DNA of 64,000 bases from Gordonia prachuapensis (GCF_036350515.1 NZ_JAZDUE010000010.1:124001-188000), one strand, 5' to 3'. Shown: positions 26,030-38,388, counted from the stretch's first letter. Notes: a model not told the origin generated them from the sequence alone. Numbers and translations: made by a program.

Positions 26030-26916
26030 TGCCGAACAACCCACGCCCGTCGCGCAAGGCACCGAAGCGGCGGTCCACACCCCGCGTCGCGGGCCGTCCG
26101 GGCCCCGGCCAGACGTCGTCGTCGGAGCCCGTCGAGAGCACCCAGGTCCCCGCCGATCCCGCCGACGGAACCCCGGAAGCCGCCGACGGAACCCCAGATC
26201 CCGCCGACAGAACCCCGGAAGCCGCCGACGGAACCCCAGATCCCGCCGACAAAACCCCCGAAGCCACCGACTCGCCGGAATCCGCCGACGCCGACAAGCC
26301 GAAGCAGGCGTCGAAGCGTCCCGTGTCCCGCGTGTCCACCCTTCGCCCCGGCGACGGCGCACCCGCGGCGGAACCGGCGGAACCGGCGACATCGCTCGGC
26401 CGCCGCCCCGGCGGCTCACGACGACGCGCCACCGTCGTCGTCCTGGCCGCGATCGCGGCGGTGCTGGGGATCTTCGCCCTCATCGCGGGACTCCATCCCG
26501 GCGCCGACATCGGGCCCAACAAGGCCTTCGTCGACCGGCCCGCGACGACCGAGCTGACCTCGCAGGTGCAGAGCAAGGCATGTGCGTTGACGGTCAACAC
26601 CGTCGACGTCGACAAATGGGCCGAGCAGGCGCGCGCCGTGTTGACCGGCGAGGCGCTCACCGAATTCGACCAGTATCTGCCACAGCAGCGCGAGATCCTC
26701 GGGCAGACCCAGGCCGTTGCCGATTGTCGGGTGGAAACCGTCGGCGTCGCCGATCTCAGCGGCGGCGATGACGGCGACACCGCACGGGTCGTCGTCAACA
26801 TGATCGTCAGCCAGCAGCAGGCCGGGATCGCCGGACAGAGCGCGGCCCCGCGTTATCAGTTCGGCATGGTCAAGCAGGGCGATGCGTGGCTGATCAACAA
26901 GGTCGAGGCGTTCTAG
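26029..26916 (+). CDS. Mce-associated membrane protein 2 with N-terminal repeats
   Basis: 295 residues. The long cytoplasmic N-terminus (about 140 residues) is disordered and includes a repeat of DPADGTPEAADGTP units. Then come one transmembrane helix (TVVVLAAIAAVLGIFALIAGL) and a Mas-type extracytoplasmic domain with KACALTVNTVDVDKW and VVNMIVSQQQAG. It closes the Mce operon. The repeat part may vary in length between strains. The one-base overlap with the preceding gene indicates co-translation. Confidence 0.87.
   Translation: MPNNPRPSRKAPKRRSTPRVAGRPGPGQTSSSEPVESTQVPADPADGTPEAADGTPDPADRTPEAADGTPDPADKTPEATDSPESADADKPKQASKRPVSRVSTLRPGDGAPAAEPAEPATSLGRRPGGSRRRATVVVLAAIAAVLGIFALIAGLHPGADIGPNKAFVDRPATTELTSQVQSKACALTVNTVDVDKWAEQARAVLTGEALTEFDQYLPQQREILGQTQAVADCRVETVGVADLSGGDDGDTARVVVNMIVSQQQAGIAGQSAAPRYQFGMVKQGDAWLINKVEAF
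26155..26274 (+). repeat. 42-bp in-frame tandem repeat
   Basis: The unit starting GATCCCGCCGACGGAACCCC is repeated at 26155, 26197 and 26239 (third copy partial and diverged). It keeps frame, encoding a 14-residue D/P/A/T-rich unit in the cytoplasmic tail of the second Mce-associated protein. A candidate variable-number repeat. Confidence 0.85.
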
Positions 26917-26994
26917 TCTCCGAGCGACACAGGCGACCTCGCCAACGAGGCCGAGGGCGTTTCCAGGGCGTTCTTTCGACAGCGTGGAGGATCG

Positions 26995-27363
26995 GTGAGC
27001 GAAGGGCTGTTGGCGCTTGATCTCACAACTCCGGAGCGCGATATTCTGGTGACCGGGCTGGTGGAATGGGGCGGTCCCGTTGCGATGTCGGATGCGTTGG
27101 CTGTCGCGATCGGGTTCGACGACGCCGCAGAATTCAGGGCACGCAAGCGGGATCTGCTGGATGCACTGCAGGGAGCAGGAGAGCTGAGTCTTCGAGACTG
27201 GAGACGGACGTTGGCGGCGGCCGAGGTCAATTTTGCCAGCAATGTCATCGGTGTGGGTCTGGAGTGGACGGACTTCAGTCTCATCTCGGATGAGGAGACC
27301 TTTGCGGCAATGCGATCGGTGCAGTTGAAGCTGGCGTTGCACCCATCCCGACACCAGGATTGA
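26995..27363 (+). CDS. Hypothetical small protein upstream of rpoB
   Basis: A 122-residue acidic helical protein with no family that I recognise. It contains VEWGGPVAMSDALAVAIGFDD and ALQGAGELSLRDWRRTLAAAEVNFAS, with no signal peptide or membrane segment. The GTG start follows GTGGAGGATCG. Codon use is somewhat less GC-biased at third positions than in the neighbouring mce genes. It lies between the Mce operon and the rpoB promoter and could be a recent arrival. No function proposed. Confidence 0.6.
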   Translation: MSEGLLALDLTTPERDILVTGLVEWGGPVAMSDALAVAIGFDDAAEFRARKRDLLDALQGAGELSLRDWRRTLAAAEVNFASNVIGVGLEWTDFSLISDEETFAAMRSVQLKLALHPSRHQD

Positions 27364-27558
27364 TTCGCCGAGGGCCGCACGTGATCTGCCCGCGATCAGC
27401 CAGCCGGCCGCCGGGCCCAGCTCGTCGCCCGTCGAAACCACTCCGGTTCTGCAACAAATCTGCGTGTACCGCTTGACGTGGCCGCGACGTCGGGCCAGTC
27501 TGTCACCAGTGATCGACGTGCAGGCAGCCATCAGCGCGGAGCCACTTCAAGACGCGGC

Positions 27559-27589
27559 TTGACAAAGTGCGTCTATTTTCTGCTACAGT
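27559..27589 (+). promoter_or_regulatory. Probable rpoBC promoter
   Basis: TTGACA (27559-27564) and TGCTACAGT, an extended -10 with TACAGT at 27584-27589, separated by 19 bp. The long spacing is compensated by the TGN extension. It would give a leader of about 160 bases before rpoB. The rest of the 27364-27753 gap shows no gene; a second TTGACG occurs at 27473-27478. Confidence 0.6.
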
Positions 27590-27753
27590 TGGACGTTGCG
27601 CTGGCTGCCTCCTGTCCATGTATCGATCCTTCCTCTGGCCACCTTTGCTGTGTGTGCTCGTGGTGATCGCCGAAATCGCAGGTGTCACCAGCGAACGGCC
27701 CATCAAGCCAAGCACCGAGCTAGGTAGAACACTTCGTGTTGGAAGGACGCATC

Positions 27754-30700
27754 TTGGCACTCGACCGCCAGTCCACCTCAACCATCCCCGGCGCGCCCAA
27801 GCGCGCATCGTTTGCAAAGATCGACGAGCCACTGGAGGTCCCCGGCCTCCTCGACCTCCAACTCGATTCGTTCGAGTGGCTCGTCGGATCCCCCGAGTGG
27901 CGTGCCAAGGCCATCGCCCGGGGTGACGACAACCCGACCGGCGGCCTCGAGGACATCCTGCACGAACTGTCCCCGATCGAGGACTTCTCCGGCTCGATGT
28001 CGCTGTCCTTCTCCGACCCGCACTTCGACGAGGTCAAGGCCTCCGTCGAGGAGTGCAAGGACAAGGACATGACCTACGCGGCGCCGCTGTTCGTCACCGC
28101 GGAGTTCATCAACAACAACACCGGTGAGATCAAGTCGCAGACCGTCTTCATGGGCGACTTCCCGATCATGACCGACAAGGGCAGCTTCATCATCAACGGC
28201 ACCGAGCGTGTCGTGGTGAGCCAGCTGGTGCGTAGCCCCGGTGTCTACTTCGACTCCTCGATCGACAAGGCCACCGAGAAGAACCTGCACACCGTCAAGG
28301 TGATCCCGGGCCGTGGTGCTTGGCTCGAGTTCGACGTCGACAAGCGCGACACCGTGGGCGTTCGCATCGACCGCAAGCGTCGCCAGCCGGTCACCGTGCT
28401 GCTCAAGGCACTGGGCCTGACCACCGAGGAGATCGCGGAGCGCTTCGGCTTCTCCGAGATCATGATGTCCACCCTGGAGAAGGACAACACCGCCAACCAG
28501 GACGAGGCGCTGCTCGAGGTCTACCGCAAGCTGCGTCCGGGCGAGCCGCCGACCAAGGAGTCCGCGGAGAACCTTCTGGAGAACCTGTTCTTCAAGGAGA
28601 AGCGCTACGACCTGGCCCGCGTTGGCCGCTACAAGATCAACAAGAAGCTCGGCCTCACCGACAACCCCATGTCCGGCGAGGGCGTGCTGACGCGCGAGGA
28701 CATCGTCGCGACGGTCGAGTACCTGGTCCGCCTGCACGAGGCCGATCCGCACACCACCACCTTCATGACGGTGCCCGGTGGCGTCGAGGTCCCGGTCGAG
28801 GTCGACGACATCGACCACTTCGGCAACCGTCGTCTGCGTACCGTCGGCGAGCTGATCCAGAACCAGATCCGCGTGGGTCTGTCGCGTATGGAGCGTGTCG
28901 TGCGTGAGCGCATGACCACCCAGGACGTCGAGGCGATCACCCCGCAGACCCTGATCAACATCCGTCCCGTCGTGGCGGCGATCAAGGAGTTCTTCGGCAC
29001 CAGCCAGCTGTCGCAGTTCATGGACCAGAACAACCCGCTGTCGGGCCTCACGCACAAGCGTCGTCTGTCGGCGCTGGGCCCCGGCGGTCTGAGCCGTGAA
29101 CGTGCCGGCCTCGAGGTCCGCGACGTCCACCCGAGCCACTACGGCCGTATGTGCCCGATCGAGACCCCTGAGGGTCCGAACATCGGTCTGATCGGTTCGC
29201 TCTCGGTGTACGCGCGGGTGAACCCGTTCGGCTTCATCGAGACCCCGTACCGCAAGGTCGAGAACGGTGTGGTCACCGACAGCGTCAAGTACCTGACCGC
29301 CGACGAAGAGGACCGCTACCTCGTCGGCCAGGCCAACACCAATTACGACCTGAACGGGCAGATCACCGACAGCCGTGTGCTGGTCCGCAAGAAGGGCTCC
29401 GAGGTCGAGTTCGTCAACCCCGATCAGGTCGACTACCTCGACGTCTCGCCGCGCCAGATGGTGTCGGTCGCGACCGCGATGATCCCGTTCCTCGAGCACG
29501 ACGACGCGAACCGCGCCCTGATGGGTGCCAACATGCAGCGTCAGGCCGTGCCGCTGGTGCGCAACGAGTCGCCGCTGGTCGGTACCGGCATGGAGCTGCG
29601 TGCCGCCGTCGACGCCGGCGACGTGGTCGTGTCCACCAAGACCGGTGTGGTCGAGGAGGTCTCCGCCGACTACATCACCGTGATGGCCGACGACGGCAGC
29701 CGCGACACCTACCGGATGCGGAAGTTCGCCCGCTCCAACCACGGCACCTGCGCCAACCAGCGCCCGATCGTGGACGAGGGCCAGCGTGTCGAGACCGGCC
29801 AGGTCCTGGCCGACGGTCCGTGCACCGAAGACGGTGAGATGGCCCTGGGCAAGAACCTGCTCGTGGCGATCATGCCGTGGGAGGGTCACAACTACGAGGA
29901 CGCGATCATCCTGAGCCAGCGTCTCGTCGAAGAGGACACCCTCACCTCGATCCACATCGAGGAGCACGAGATCGACGCCCGCGACACCAAGCTCGGTGCC
30001 GAGGAGATCACCCGGGACATCCCGAACGTCTCCGACGAGGTCCTCGCCGACCTCGACGAGCGTGGCATCGTGCGTATCGGTGCCGAGGTCCGCGACGGCG
30101 ACATCCTGGTCGGCAAGGTCACCCCGAAGGGTGAGACCGAGCTGACCCCGGAAGAGCGTCTGCTCCGCGCGATCTTCGGTGAGAAGGCGCGCGAGGTTCG
30201 TGACACCTCGCTTAAGGTGCCGCACGGCGAGACCGGCAAGGTCATCGGCGTGCGCGTGTTCAGCCGCGACGACGACGACGATCTGGCTCCCGGCGTCAAC
30301 GAGCTCGTGCGTGTGTACGTCGCTCAGAAGCGCAAGATCCAGGACGGCGACAAGCTGGCCGGCCGCCACGGCAACAAGGGCGTCATCGGCAAGATCCTCC
30401 CGCAGGAGGACATGCCGTTCCTGCCCGACGGCACCCCGGTCGACATCATCCTGAACACCCACGGTGTGCCGCGTCGTATGAACATCGGTCAGATCCTGGA
30501 AACCCACCTCGGGTGGGTCGCCAAGGCCGGCTGGAACATCAACGTGGCCTCCGGCGTGCCGGACTGGGCGTCGAAGCTGCCCGAGGAGATGTACTCCGCG
30601 GAGCCCGACACCAACACCGCCACCCCGGTGTTCGACGGTGCGCGCGAGGAGGAGCTGCAGGGCCTGCTGGGTTCGACGCTGCCCAACCGCGACGGCGAGG

Positions 30701-31242
30701 TGATGGTCAACAGCGACGGCAAGGCGACGCTGTTCGACGGTCGCTCCGGCGAGCCGTTCCCGTACCCGGTCTCGGTCGGCTACATGTACATCATCAAGCT
30801 GCACCACCTGGTCGACGACAAGATCCACGCGCGTTCGACCGGTCCGTACTCGATGATCACGCAGCAGCCGCTCGGCGGTAAGGCGCAGTTCGGTGGTCAG
30901 CGCTTCGGTGAGATGGAGTGCTGGGCCATGCAGGCCTACGGCGCCGCCTACACGCTGCAGGAGCTGCTCACCATCAAGTCGGACGACGTGGTCGGCCGCG
31001 TGAAGGTGTACGAGGCGATCGTCAAGGGCGAGAACATTCCCGAGCCGGGCATCCCGGAGTCGTTCAAGGTGCTTCTCAAGGAGCTGCAGTCGCTGTGCCT
31101 GAACGTGGAGGTGCTGTCGTCCGACGGTGCCGCGATCACGATGCAGGACTCCGACGACGAGGATCTCGAGCGCGCTGCGGCGAACCTGGGAATCAACCTG
31201 TCGCGCAACGAGTCCGCGACGGTCGACGATCTCGCGAACTGA
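27754..31242 (+). CDS. rpoB: RNA polymerase beta subunit
   Basis: Catalytic beta subunit, 1162 residues, no intein. The rifampicin-resistance region (about residues 415-441: GTSQLSQFMDQNN, LSGLTHKRRLSALGPGG) has the susceptible residue at every classical position (Asp, His and Ser at E. coli 516, 526 and 531). Other landmarks are RPIVDEGQRVETGQVLADGP and the C-terminal GKAQFGGQRFGEMECWA. The TTG at 27754 (MALDRQSTST) is preferred because GGAAGGA lies 8-9 bases upstream and mycobacterial RpoB is annotated from the equivalent TTG; an in-frame GTG at 27736 is possible. Followed by rpoC after 42 bp. Confidence 0.98.
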   Translation: MALDRQSTSTIPGAPKRASFAKIDEPLEVPGLLDLQLDSFEWLVGSPEWRAKAIARGDDNPTGGLEDILHELSPIEDFSGSMSLSFSDPHFDEVKASVEECKDKDMTYAAPLFVTAEFINNNTGEIKSQTVFMGDFPIMTDKGSFIINGTERVVVSQLVRSPGVYFDSSIDKATEKNLHTVKVIPGRGAWLEFDVDKRDTVGVRIDRKRRQPVTVLLKALGLTTEEIAERFGFSEIMMSTLEKDNTANQDEALLEVYRKLRPGEPPTKESAENLLENLFFKEKRYDLARVGRYKINKKLGLTDNPMSGEGVLTREDIVATVEYLVRLHEADPHTTTFMTVPGGVEVPVEVDDIDHFGNRRLRTVGELIQNQIRVGLSRMERVVRERMTTQDVEAITPQTLINIRPVVAAIKEFFGTSQLSQFMDQNNPLSGLTHKRRLSALGPGGLSRERAGLEVRDVHPSHYGRMCPIETPEGPNIGLIGSLSVYARVNPFGFIETPYRKVENGVVTDSVKYLTADEEDRYLVGQANTNYDLNGQITDSRVLVRKKGSEVEFVNPDQVDYLDVSPRQMVSVATAMIPFLEHDDANRALMGANMQRQAVPLVRNESPLVGTGMELRAAVDAGDVVVSTKTGVVEEVSADYITVMADDGSRDTYRMRKFARSNHGTCANQRPIVDEGQRVETGQVLADGPCTEDGEMALGKNLLVAIMPWEGHNYEDAIILSQRLVEEDTLTSIHIEEHEIDARDTKLGAEEITRDIPNVSDEVLADLDERGIVRIGAEVRDGDILVGKVTPKGETELTPEERLLRAIFGEKAREVRDTSLKVPHGETGKVIGVRVFSRDDDDDLAPGVNELVRVYVAQKRKIQDGDKLAGRHGNKGVIGKILPQEDMPFLPDGTPVDIILNTHGVPRRMNIGQILETHLGWVAKAGWNINVASGVPDWASKLPEEMYSAEPDTNTATPVFDGAREEELQGLLGSTLPNRDGEVMVNSDGKATLFDGRSGEPFPYPVSVGYMYIIKLHHLVDDKIHARSTGPYSMITQQPLGGKAQFGGQRFGEMECWAMQAYGAAYTLQELLTIKSDDVVGRVKVYEAIVKGENIPEPGIPESFKVLLKELQSLCLNVEVLSSDGAAITMQDSDDEDLERAAANLGINLSRNESATVDDLAN

Positions 31243-31284
31243 CCCTCACCGACCCACGACATTAGAGCTCTCGAAAGGTAACAA

Positions 31285-35241
<3,957 letters not shown>

Positions 35242-35249
35242 GCCCCACT

Positions 35250-35343
35250 GGTGATCGAGTAGTCCGAGGCTAGCTTCCACCGGTGATCGAGTAGTCCGAG
35301 GCGCTAGCCGAGGACGTATCGAGATCACGTAAGCCGAATCGCA
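35250..35343. repeat. Dispersed repeat family R1, copy downstream of rpoC
   Basis: Two GTGATCGAGTAGTCCGAGG segments (near 35250 and 35281), then GCGCTAGCCGAGGACGTATC and GAGATCACGTAAGCCGAATCGC. The palindromic GGCGCTAGCCGAG core matches copies at 574-683 and 63565-63621. The GAGATCACGTAAGCCG end plus the following terminator recur at 35600-35650 and 38310-38372. Confidence 0.75.
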
Positions 35344-35377
35344 AACGGCCCCTGCACTTTCGAGTGCGGGGGCCGTT
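35344..35377 (+). terminator. rpoBC terminator with UUCG tetraloop
   Basis: A 15-bp stem AACGGCCCCTGCACT (35344-35358) with AGTGCGGGGGCCGTT (35363-35377) around TTCG, with one T-G pair. It lies about 100 bp after the rpoC stop. A diverged copy of the same hairpin lies at 38339-38372, still with the TTCG loop. Confidence 0.88.
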
Positions 35378-35455
35378 CGCATTTCCGGCCGCAGTTCCAG
35401 GTTCCGGCTTGGACCCGAAACTGCGGCCAGAACCTGCAGGTGCGGCCAGAACCGC

Positions 35456-35577
35456 CACCCGCCGATCGAGTGGTCCGCCCCACCCGCCGATCGAGTGGTC
35501 CGCCCCACCCGCCGATCGAGTGGTCCGCCCCACCCGCCGATCGAGTAGTCCGCCCCACCCGCCGATCGAGTAGTCCG
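35456..35577. repeat. 25-bp tandem repeat, five copies
   Basis: Units of GCCGATCGAGTGGTCCGCCC plus CACCC start at 35461, 35486, 35511, 35536 and 35561. The last two carry GAGTAG instead of GAGTGG, and the last runs into a family R1 copy. Each unit contains the GATCGAGT(A/G)GTCCG arm of R1, so the array looks like local amplification of one end of that element. The period is not a multiple of three and no gene uses it. Confidence 0.9.
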
Positions 35578-35672
35578 AGGCGCTAGCCGAGGGCGTATCG
35601 AGATCGCGTAAGCCGGATCGCCAACGGCCCCCGCAGCTTCGGAGAGCGCGGGGGGTCGCGTACTGCGGCCAG
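35578..35672. repeat. Dispersed repeat family R1, second copy in the rpoC-MarR gap
   Basis: AGGCGCTAGCCGAGGGCGTATCGAGATCGCGTAAGCCGGATCGCC, then AACGGCCCCCGCAGCTTCGG and CTGCGGCCAGAACC. It repeats the layout of 35302-35440: R1 core, GAGATC...TAAGCCG, hairpin, GCGGCCAGAAC. Its hairpin is less perfect and probably terminates the MarR gene transcript coming from the other side. Confidence 0.7.
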
Positions 35673-35680
35673 AACCGCAG

Positions 35681-36130
35681 CTACCCCTCGATCTCCGCCG
35701 CGAACGACTCCTCAACGGACGCCAGGAACCCGGCGATCACCCGGAGCTCAGCCTCGTCGTAGTCGGCCAGGTGTTGGAGCCAGGATCGCACCAGGGGAGC
35801 GAACAGCGGCGCGATCTCCTGACGTGCGCGATCGTCGACGAGTTGCACGGCGACCCGTCGGCGATCCTGCGGATCCCGCGTGCGAGTGACGAACCCGGCG
35901 CGCTCGAGCCGATCGATCATCGTCGTCGTCGATGCGGTCGTAATGCCCAGGTGCCTGGCGAGTTCGCCGGCTGTCTTCGAGCCGGACTGCAGGGCCTGCA
36001 GACAGAACATGTCACTGGTGTTGATGTTCAACGACGATGCGGCCGAGTGGTTCATCCGCATTCCCCACTCCACCGTGCGGCCCAGCCGCTGAGCGATCTC
36101 GCGCGTGAGATCCGCATGAGCGCTTGACAC
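35681..36130 (-). CDS. MarR-family transcriptional regulator
   Basis: 149 residues with a winged-helix core: AGELARHLGITTASTTTMIDRLERAGFVTRTRDPQDRRRVAVQLV carries the recognition helix and the wing. GTG start (MSSAHADLTREI). It is divergent from the lipoprotein gene at 36225; a GATAA-N5-TTATC palindrome and a promoter lie in the 94-bp gap, so it probably represses that gene and perhaps itself. The ligand is unknown. Confidence 0.9.
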   Translation of the reverse strand: MSSAHADLTREIAQRLGRTVEWGMRMNHSAASSLNINTSDMFCLQALQSGSKTAGELARHLGITTASTTTMIDRLERAGFVTRTRDPQDRRRVAVQLVDDRARQEIAPLFAPLVRSWLQHLADYDEAELRVIAGFLASVEESFAAEIEG

Positions 36131-36166
36131 CCGTAAATACCTCGCTAATCTGATAACTAGTTTATC
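36124..36166 (+). promoter_or_regulatory. Promoter with overlapping MarR-type operator
   Basis: TTGACA (36124-36129), 16 bp, TAATCT (36146-36151), immediately followed by the palindrome GATAACTAGTTTATC (36152-36166; arms GATAA/TTATC). The operator covers the transcription start region of the lipoprotein gene. The surrounding DNA is markedly AT-rich for this genome. Assignment to the adjacent MarR protein is inference. Confidence 0.65.
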
Positions 36167-36224
36167 TAGTCAATAGGTAATCTACTCTCCTTCAGCCGGG
36201 TCACTATATCGTCGGGAGCCACCC

Positions 36225-37103
36225 ATGACCAGACGTTCACTGCTATCCATTCCCATCCTGCTCGTCGGTGTCCTCGCCGCGTGCAGTTCGCCGACCGATG
36301 AATCGGCGCAGAGTACCGTCGACCGCTACCTCGGGAAGTGGAACTACGATCAGCCCGATCCGTCGTCGGGCGTGAACATGGCCGAACTCGCACTGCCGAC
36401 GGGCCCACAGCGGGCGCCACAGGTGGGCGATGTCGTCTTCACCCGGGATCCGCAGAATCCCAACGGCGACATCGTGTTCGGGCGCACCGACGTGGGCTGC
36501 ACCTGGCGATTCCACGCCGGCGAAGACGCATTGCGCCTCGATCCGCCCGCGCAGCTGTGCAACAACCCGACCTCCAACGTCTCGTACACGATCACATCGT
36601 GGACGGCGACTGTCGACGGGGACGCCATGACGGAGAAGATCACCGCCAAGAGCCACCGGGCGGACCGGGACCTCGACTTCGCGTTGCCCACCGGGGCGCG
36701 AACGAGAACCGACGACGGCGACGGGGCGGCGGTCTCCGCGTTCGTCGGGACGTGGCGGTTCGATGCCGCAGACCCCGCGTCGATGCGCAACATCAGCGTC
36801 GTGCGTGCCGCGGACGGCGTGCGACCGGCCCCCGAGCAAGGGGCTGTCCTGATGACCGCGGACTACGGCAACCGCATCACGGCGCAGACCGACGACGGCT
36901 GTGTCTGGTCGATGCTCGTCCGTGGAAACACCGCGAAACTGGACCCGCCGGTGCAGACCTGCCCCCGGCCCGGCAACACGACCAGGACGATCCGGTCGTG
37001 GACCGCAGCGTCGGACGGCACGCGACAGACCGCCATCGTCCACGGCACGAATGAGCAGAATGCGCCCTTCACCCTCGGATACGCTGCGATGCAACGTGTC
37101 TGA
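36225..37103 (+). CDS. Lipoprotein with duplicated domain
   Basis: 292 residues. Signal peptide with lipobox VLAAC (Cys20). The mature part holds two related halves: YLGKWNYDQPDPSSGVNMAEL...CTWRFHAGEDALRLDPPAQLC and FVGTWRFDAADPASMRNISVV...CVWSMLVRGNTAKLDPPVQTC, each with a paired-Cys pattern and a closing SWTA motif. The repeated GxW start resembles small beta-barrel folds (lipocalin-like), but I do not recognise the family. It is probably controlled by the divergent MarR protein and followed by a hydrolase gene 33 bp downstream. Confidence 0.8.
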   Translation: MTRRSLLSIPILLVGVLAACSSPTDESAQSTVDRYLGKWNYDQPDPSSGVNMAELALPTGPQRAPQVGDVVFTRDPQNPNGDIVFGRTDVGCTWRFHAGEDALRLDPPAQLCNNPTSNVSYTITSWTATVDGDAMTEKITAKSHRADRDLDFALPTGARTRTDDGDGAAVSAFVGTWRFDAADPASMRNISVVRAADGVRPAPEQGAVLMTADYGNRITAQTDDGCVWSMLVRGNTAKLDPPVQTCPRPGNTTRTIRSWTAASDGTRQTAIVHGTNEQNAPFTLGYAAMQRV

Positions 37104-37136
37104 CCGATGGCGTCCATCCAGACAGAAGGACTGATC

Positions 37137-38012
37137 ATGACCACATCGGAAACCCACACCCTCGACGTGTCCGGTGCAGCACTGACCTACGACATCCGCC
37201 CCGCGGCCATTGGTGCATCGAACCGACCACTGTTTCTCGTCGGATCTCCCATGGACGCAAGCGGGTTCGCAACCCTCTCGGGCTACTTCGCGGATCGGGT
37301 GATCGTCACCTATGACCCGCGGGCCGTCGGCCGTAGCCGCCGGACCGACGACGCCGCGGAGTACACCCCACTCGTCCATGCCGACGACATCGCCGCGGTC
37401 ATCACCGAACTCGATGCCGGTCCGGTGGACATGTTCGCCAGCAGCGGGGGAGCGGTCAACGCGCTGGCGCTGGTCGGACGCGGGGACGGCGACCTGCTGA
37501 CCACCCTTGTGGCGCACGAACCGCCGACGGCACAGTTTCTGCTCGACCGTGATGTGATCCTGGCGGTGTGCGACGACATGTACGACACGTATCAGGTGCG
37601 GGGACTCGGGCCGGCGATGGCGAAGTTCATCGCCCTGGTCTCCCGGAAGGGGGAGTTGACCTCGTCGTATCTGGTTGAATCGGAACCGGATCCGGCCCAG
37701 TTCGGTCTGCCGACGGAGGATGACGGGGACCGCTCCGACCCGCTCATCGGGTTGAACATCAGGACCTGCACCAGCTACGAGTTCGACATCGATGCGTTGC
37801 GCGCAGCGTCGACCCGGGTGGTGATCGGCACGGGCGTCGAATCGTCAGGCGAGGTCGCCCATCGGGGCGCCGCCGCGCTGGCCGCGGCGGCCGGCCTCGA
37901 ACAAGTTGATTTCCCCAGTGGGCACAACGGTTTCCTGGGTGGCGAGTACGGCATGCACGGCGAACCCGAAGGCTTCGCCCAGACCCTGCGTCGCATCCTC
38001 GACGGCGAGTGA
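37137..38012 (+). CDS. Alpha/beta-fold hydrolase
   Basis: 291 residues. The strand-turn PLFLVGSPMDASGF supplies the oxyanion region, and VIVTYDPRAVGRSRRTDD is the common DPRGxGxS-like strand. The expected nucleophile elbow reads FASSGGAVNALAL, with Ala in place of the first Gly of GxSxG. The His is probably in FPSGHNGFLG near the C-terminus. ATG at 37137 after GAAGGACTGATC. Likely one operon with the preceding lipoprotein. The substrate is unknown. Confidence 0.85.
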   Translation: MTTSETHTLDVSGAALTYDIRPAAIGASNRPLFLVGSPMDASGFATLSGYFADRVIVTYDPRAVGRSRRTDDAAEYTPLVHADDIAAVITELDAGPVDMFASSGGAVNALALVGRGDGDLLTTLVAHEPPTAQFLLDRDVILAVCDDMYDTYQVRGLGPAMAKFIALVSRKGELTSSYLVESEPDPAQFGLPTEDDGDRSDPLIGLNIRTCTSYEFDIDALRAASTRVVIGTGVESSGEVAHRGAAALAAAAGLEQVDFPSGHNGFLGGEYGMHGEPEGFAQTLRRILDGE

Positions 38013-38037
38013 GGCAGGTCGGCCAGGAGCGTACGGG

Positions 38038-38295
38038 TCAGCGTTCGACGGAGAACCGCACCGCGGCCCGCACCTGCGCGGCGACCGCCGAACCGGCGCC
38101 CACTGGCGGGGGAACCTTCAGGGTGACGTAGTCGCGGCCCAGTGGGTTGCCGTCGTCATCGACGCCGACCAGCAGGGTGCCGCCCCGCCGTTGAGGAAAC
38201 CGGACACGGTCTTGACAATCACGTGCTCCATCCGCGCATCCTTGTCGCCGGTGTGCATGTTGATCCGTGCGGACGACTTGAACTCGACGCGGTCC
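38038..38295 (-). pseudogene. Decayed copy of the AlbA_2-domain membrane protein gene
   Basis: Nearly identical pieces of the intact gene at 40930-41823 are found here. The 3' end encodes VAAQVRAAVRFSVER, then comes a jump over roughly 260 bp, then GTLLVGVDDDGNPLGRDYVTLKV. A one-base deletion in a C run (near 38192) shifts the frame before VKTVSGFLNGG and ARINMHTGDKDARMEH. The 5' part, including the membrane segments, is missing; at 38296 the sequence switches to a family R1 repeat. The fragment cannot encode a working protein. Confidence 0.85.
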
Positions 38296-38388
38296 ACTTG
38301 CCGAGGACATCTCGAGATCACGCAAGCCGAAACACCCACGGCCCTCACACTTTCGAGTGCGGGGGCCTACAGGTGCGGCCAGAAGGTG
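38296..38388. repeat. Family R1/terminator repeat that truncates the AlbA_2 pseudogene
   Basis: CCGAGGACATCTCGAGATCACGCAAGCCGAAACACC, then GGCCCTCACACT-TTCG-AGTGCGGGGGCC and GGTGCGGCCAGAAGG. It follows the layout of 35302-35440 downstream of rpoC, including the TTCG-loop hairpin. The junction with the pseudogene at 38295/38296 is sharp. Confidence 0.75.

Noticed and set aside
27778..30828. A 1016-codon open frame on the minus strand opposite rpoB
   Set aside because: It is the antisense shadow of rpoB, produced by strongly biased third-position GC. The translation is rich in V, D, H, L and R without any domain.
35456..35577. Possible CRISPR array (five regular 25-bp repeats)
   Set aside because: There are no unique spacers between units and no cas genes nearby; it is a simple tandem repeat.
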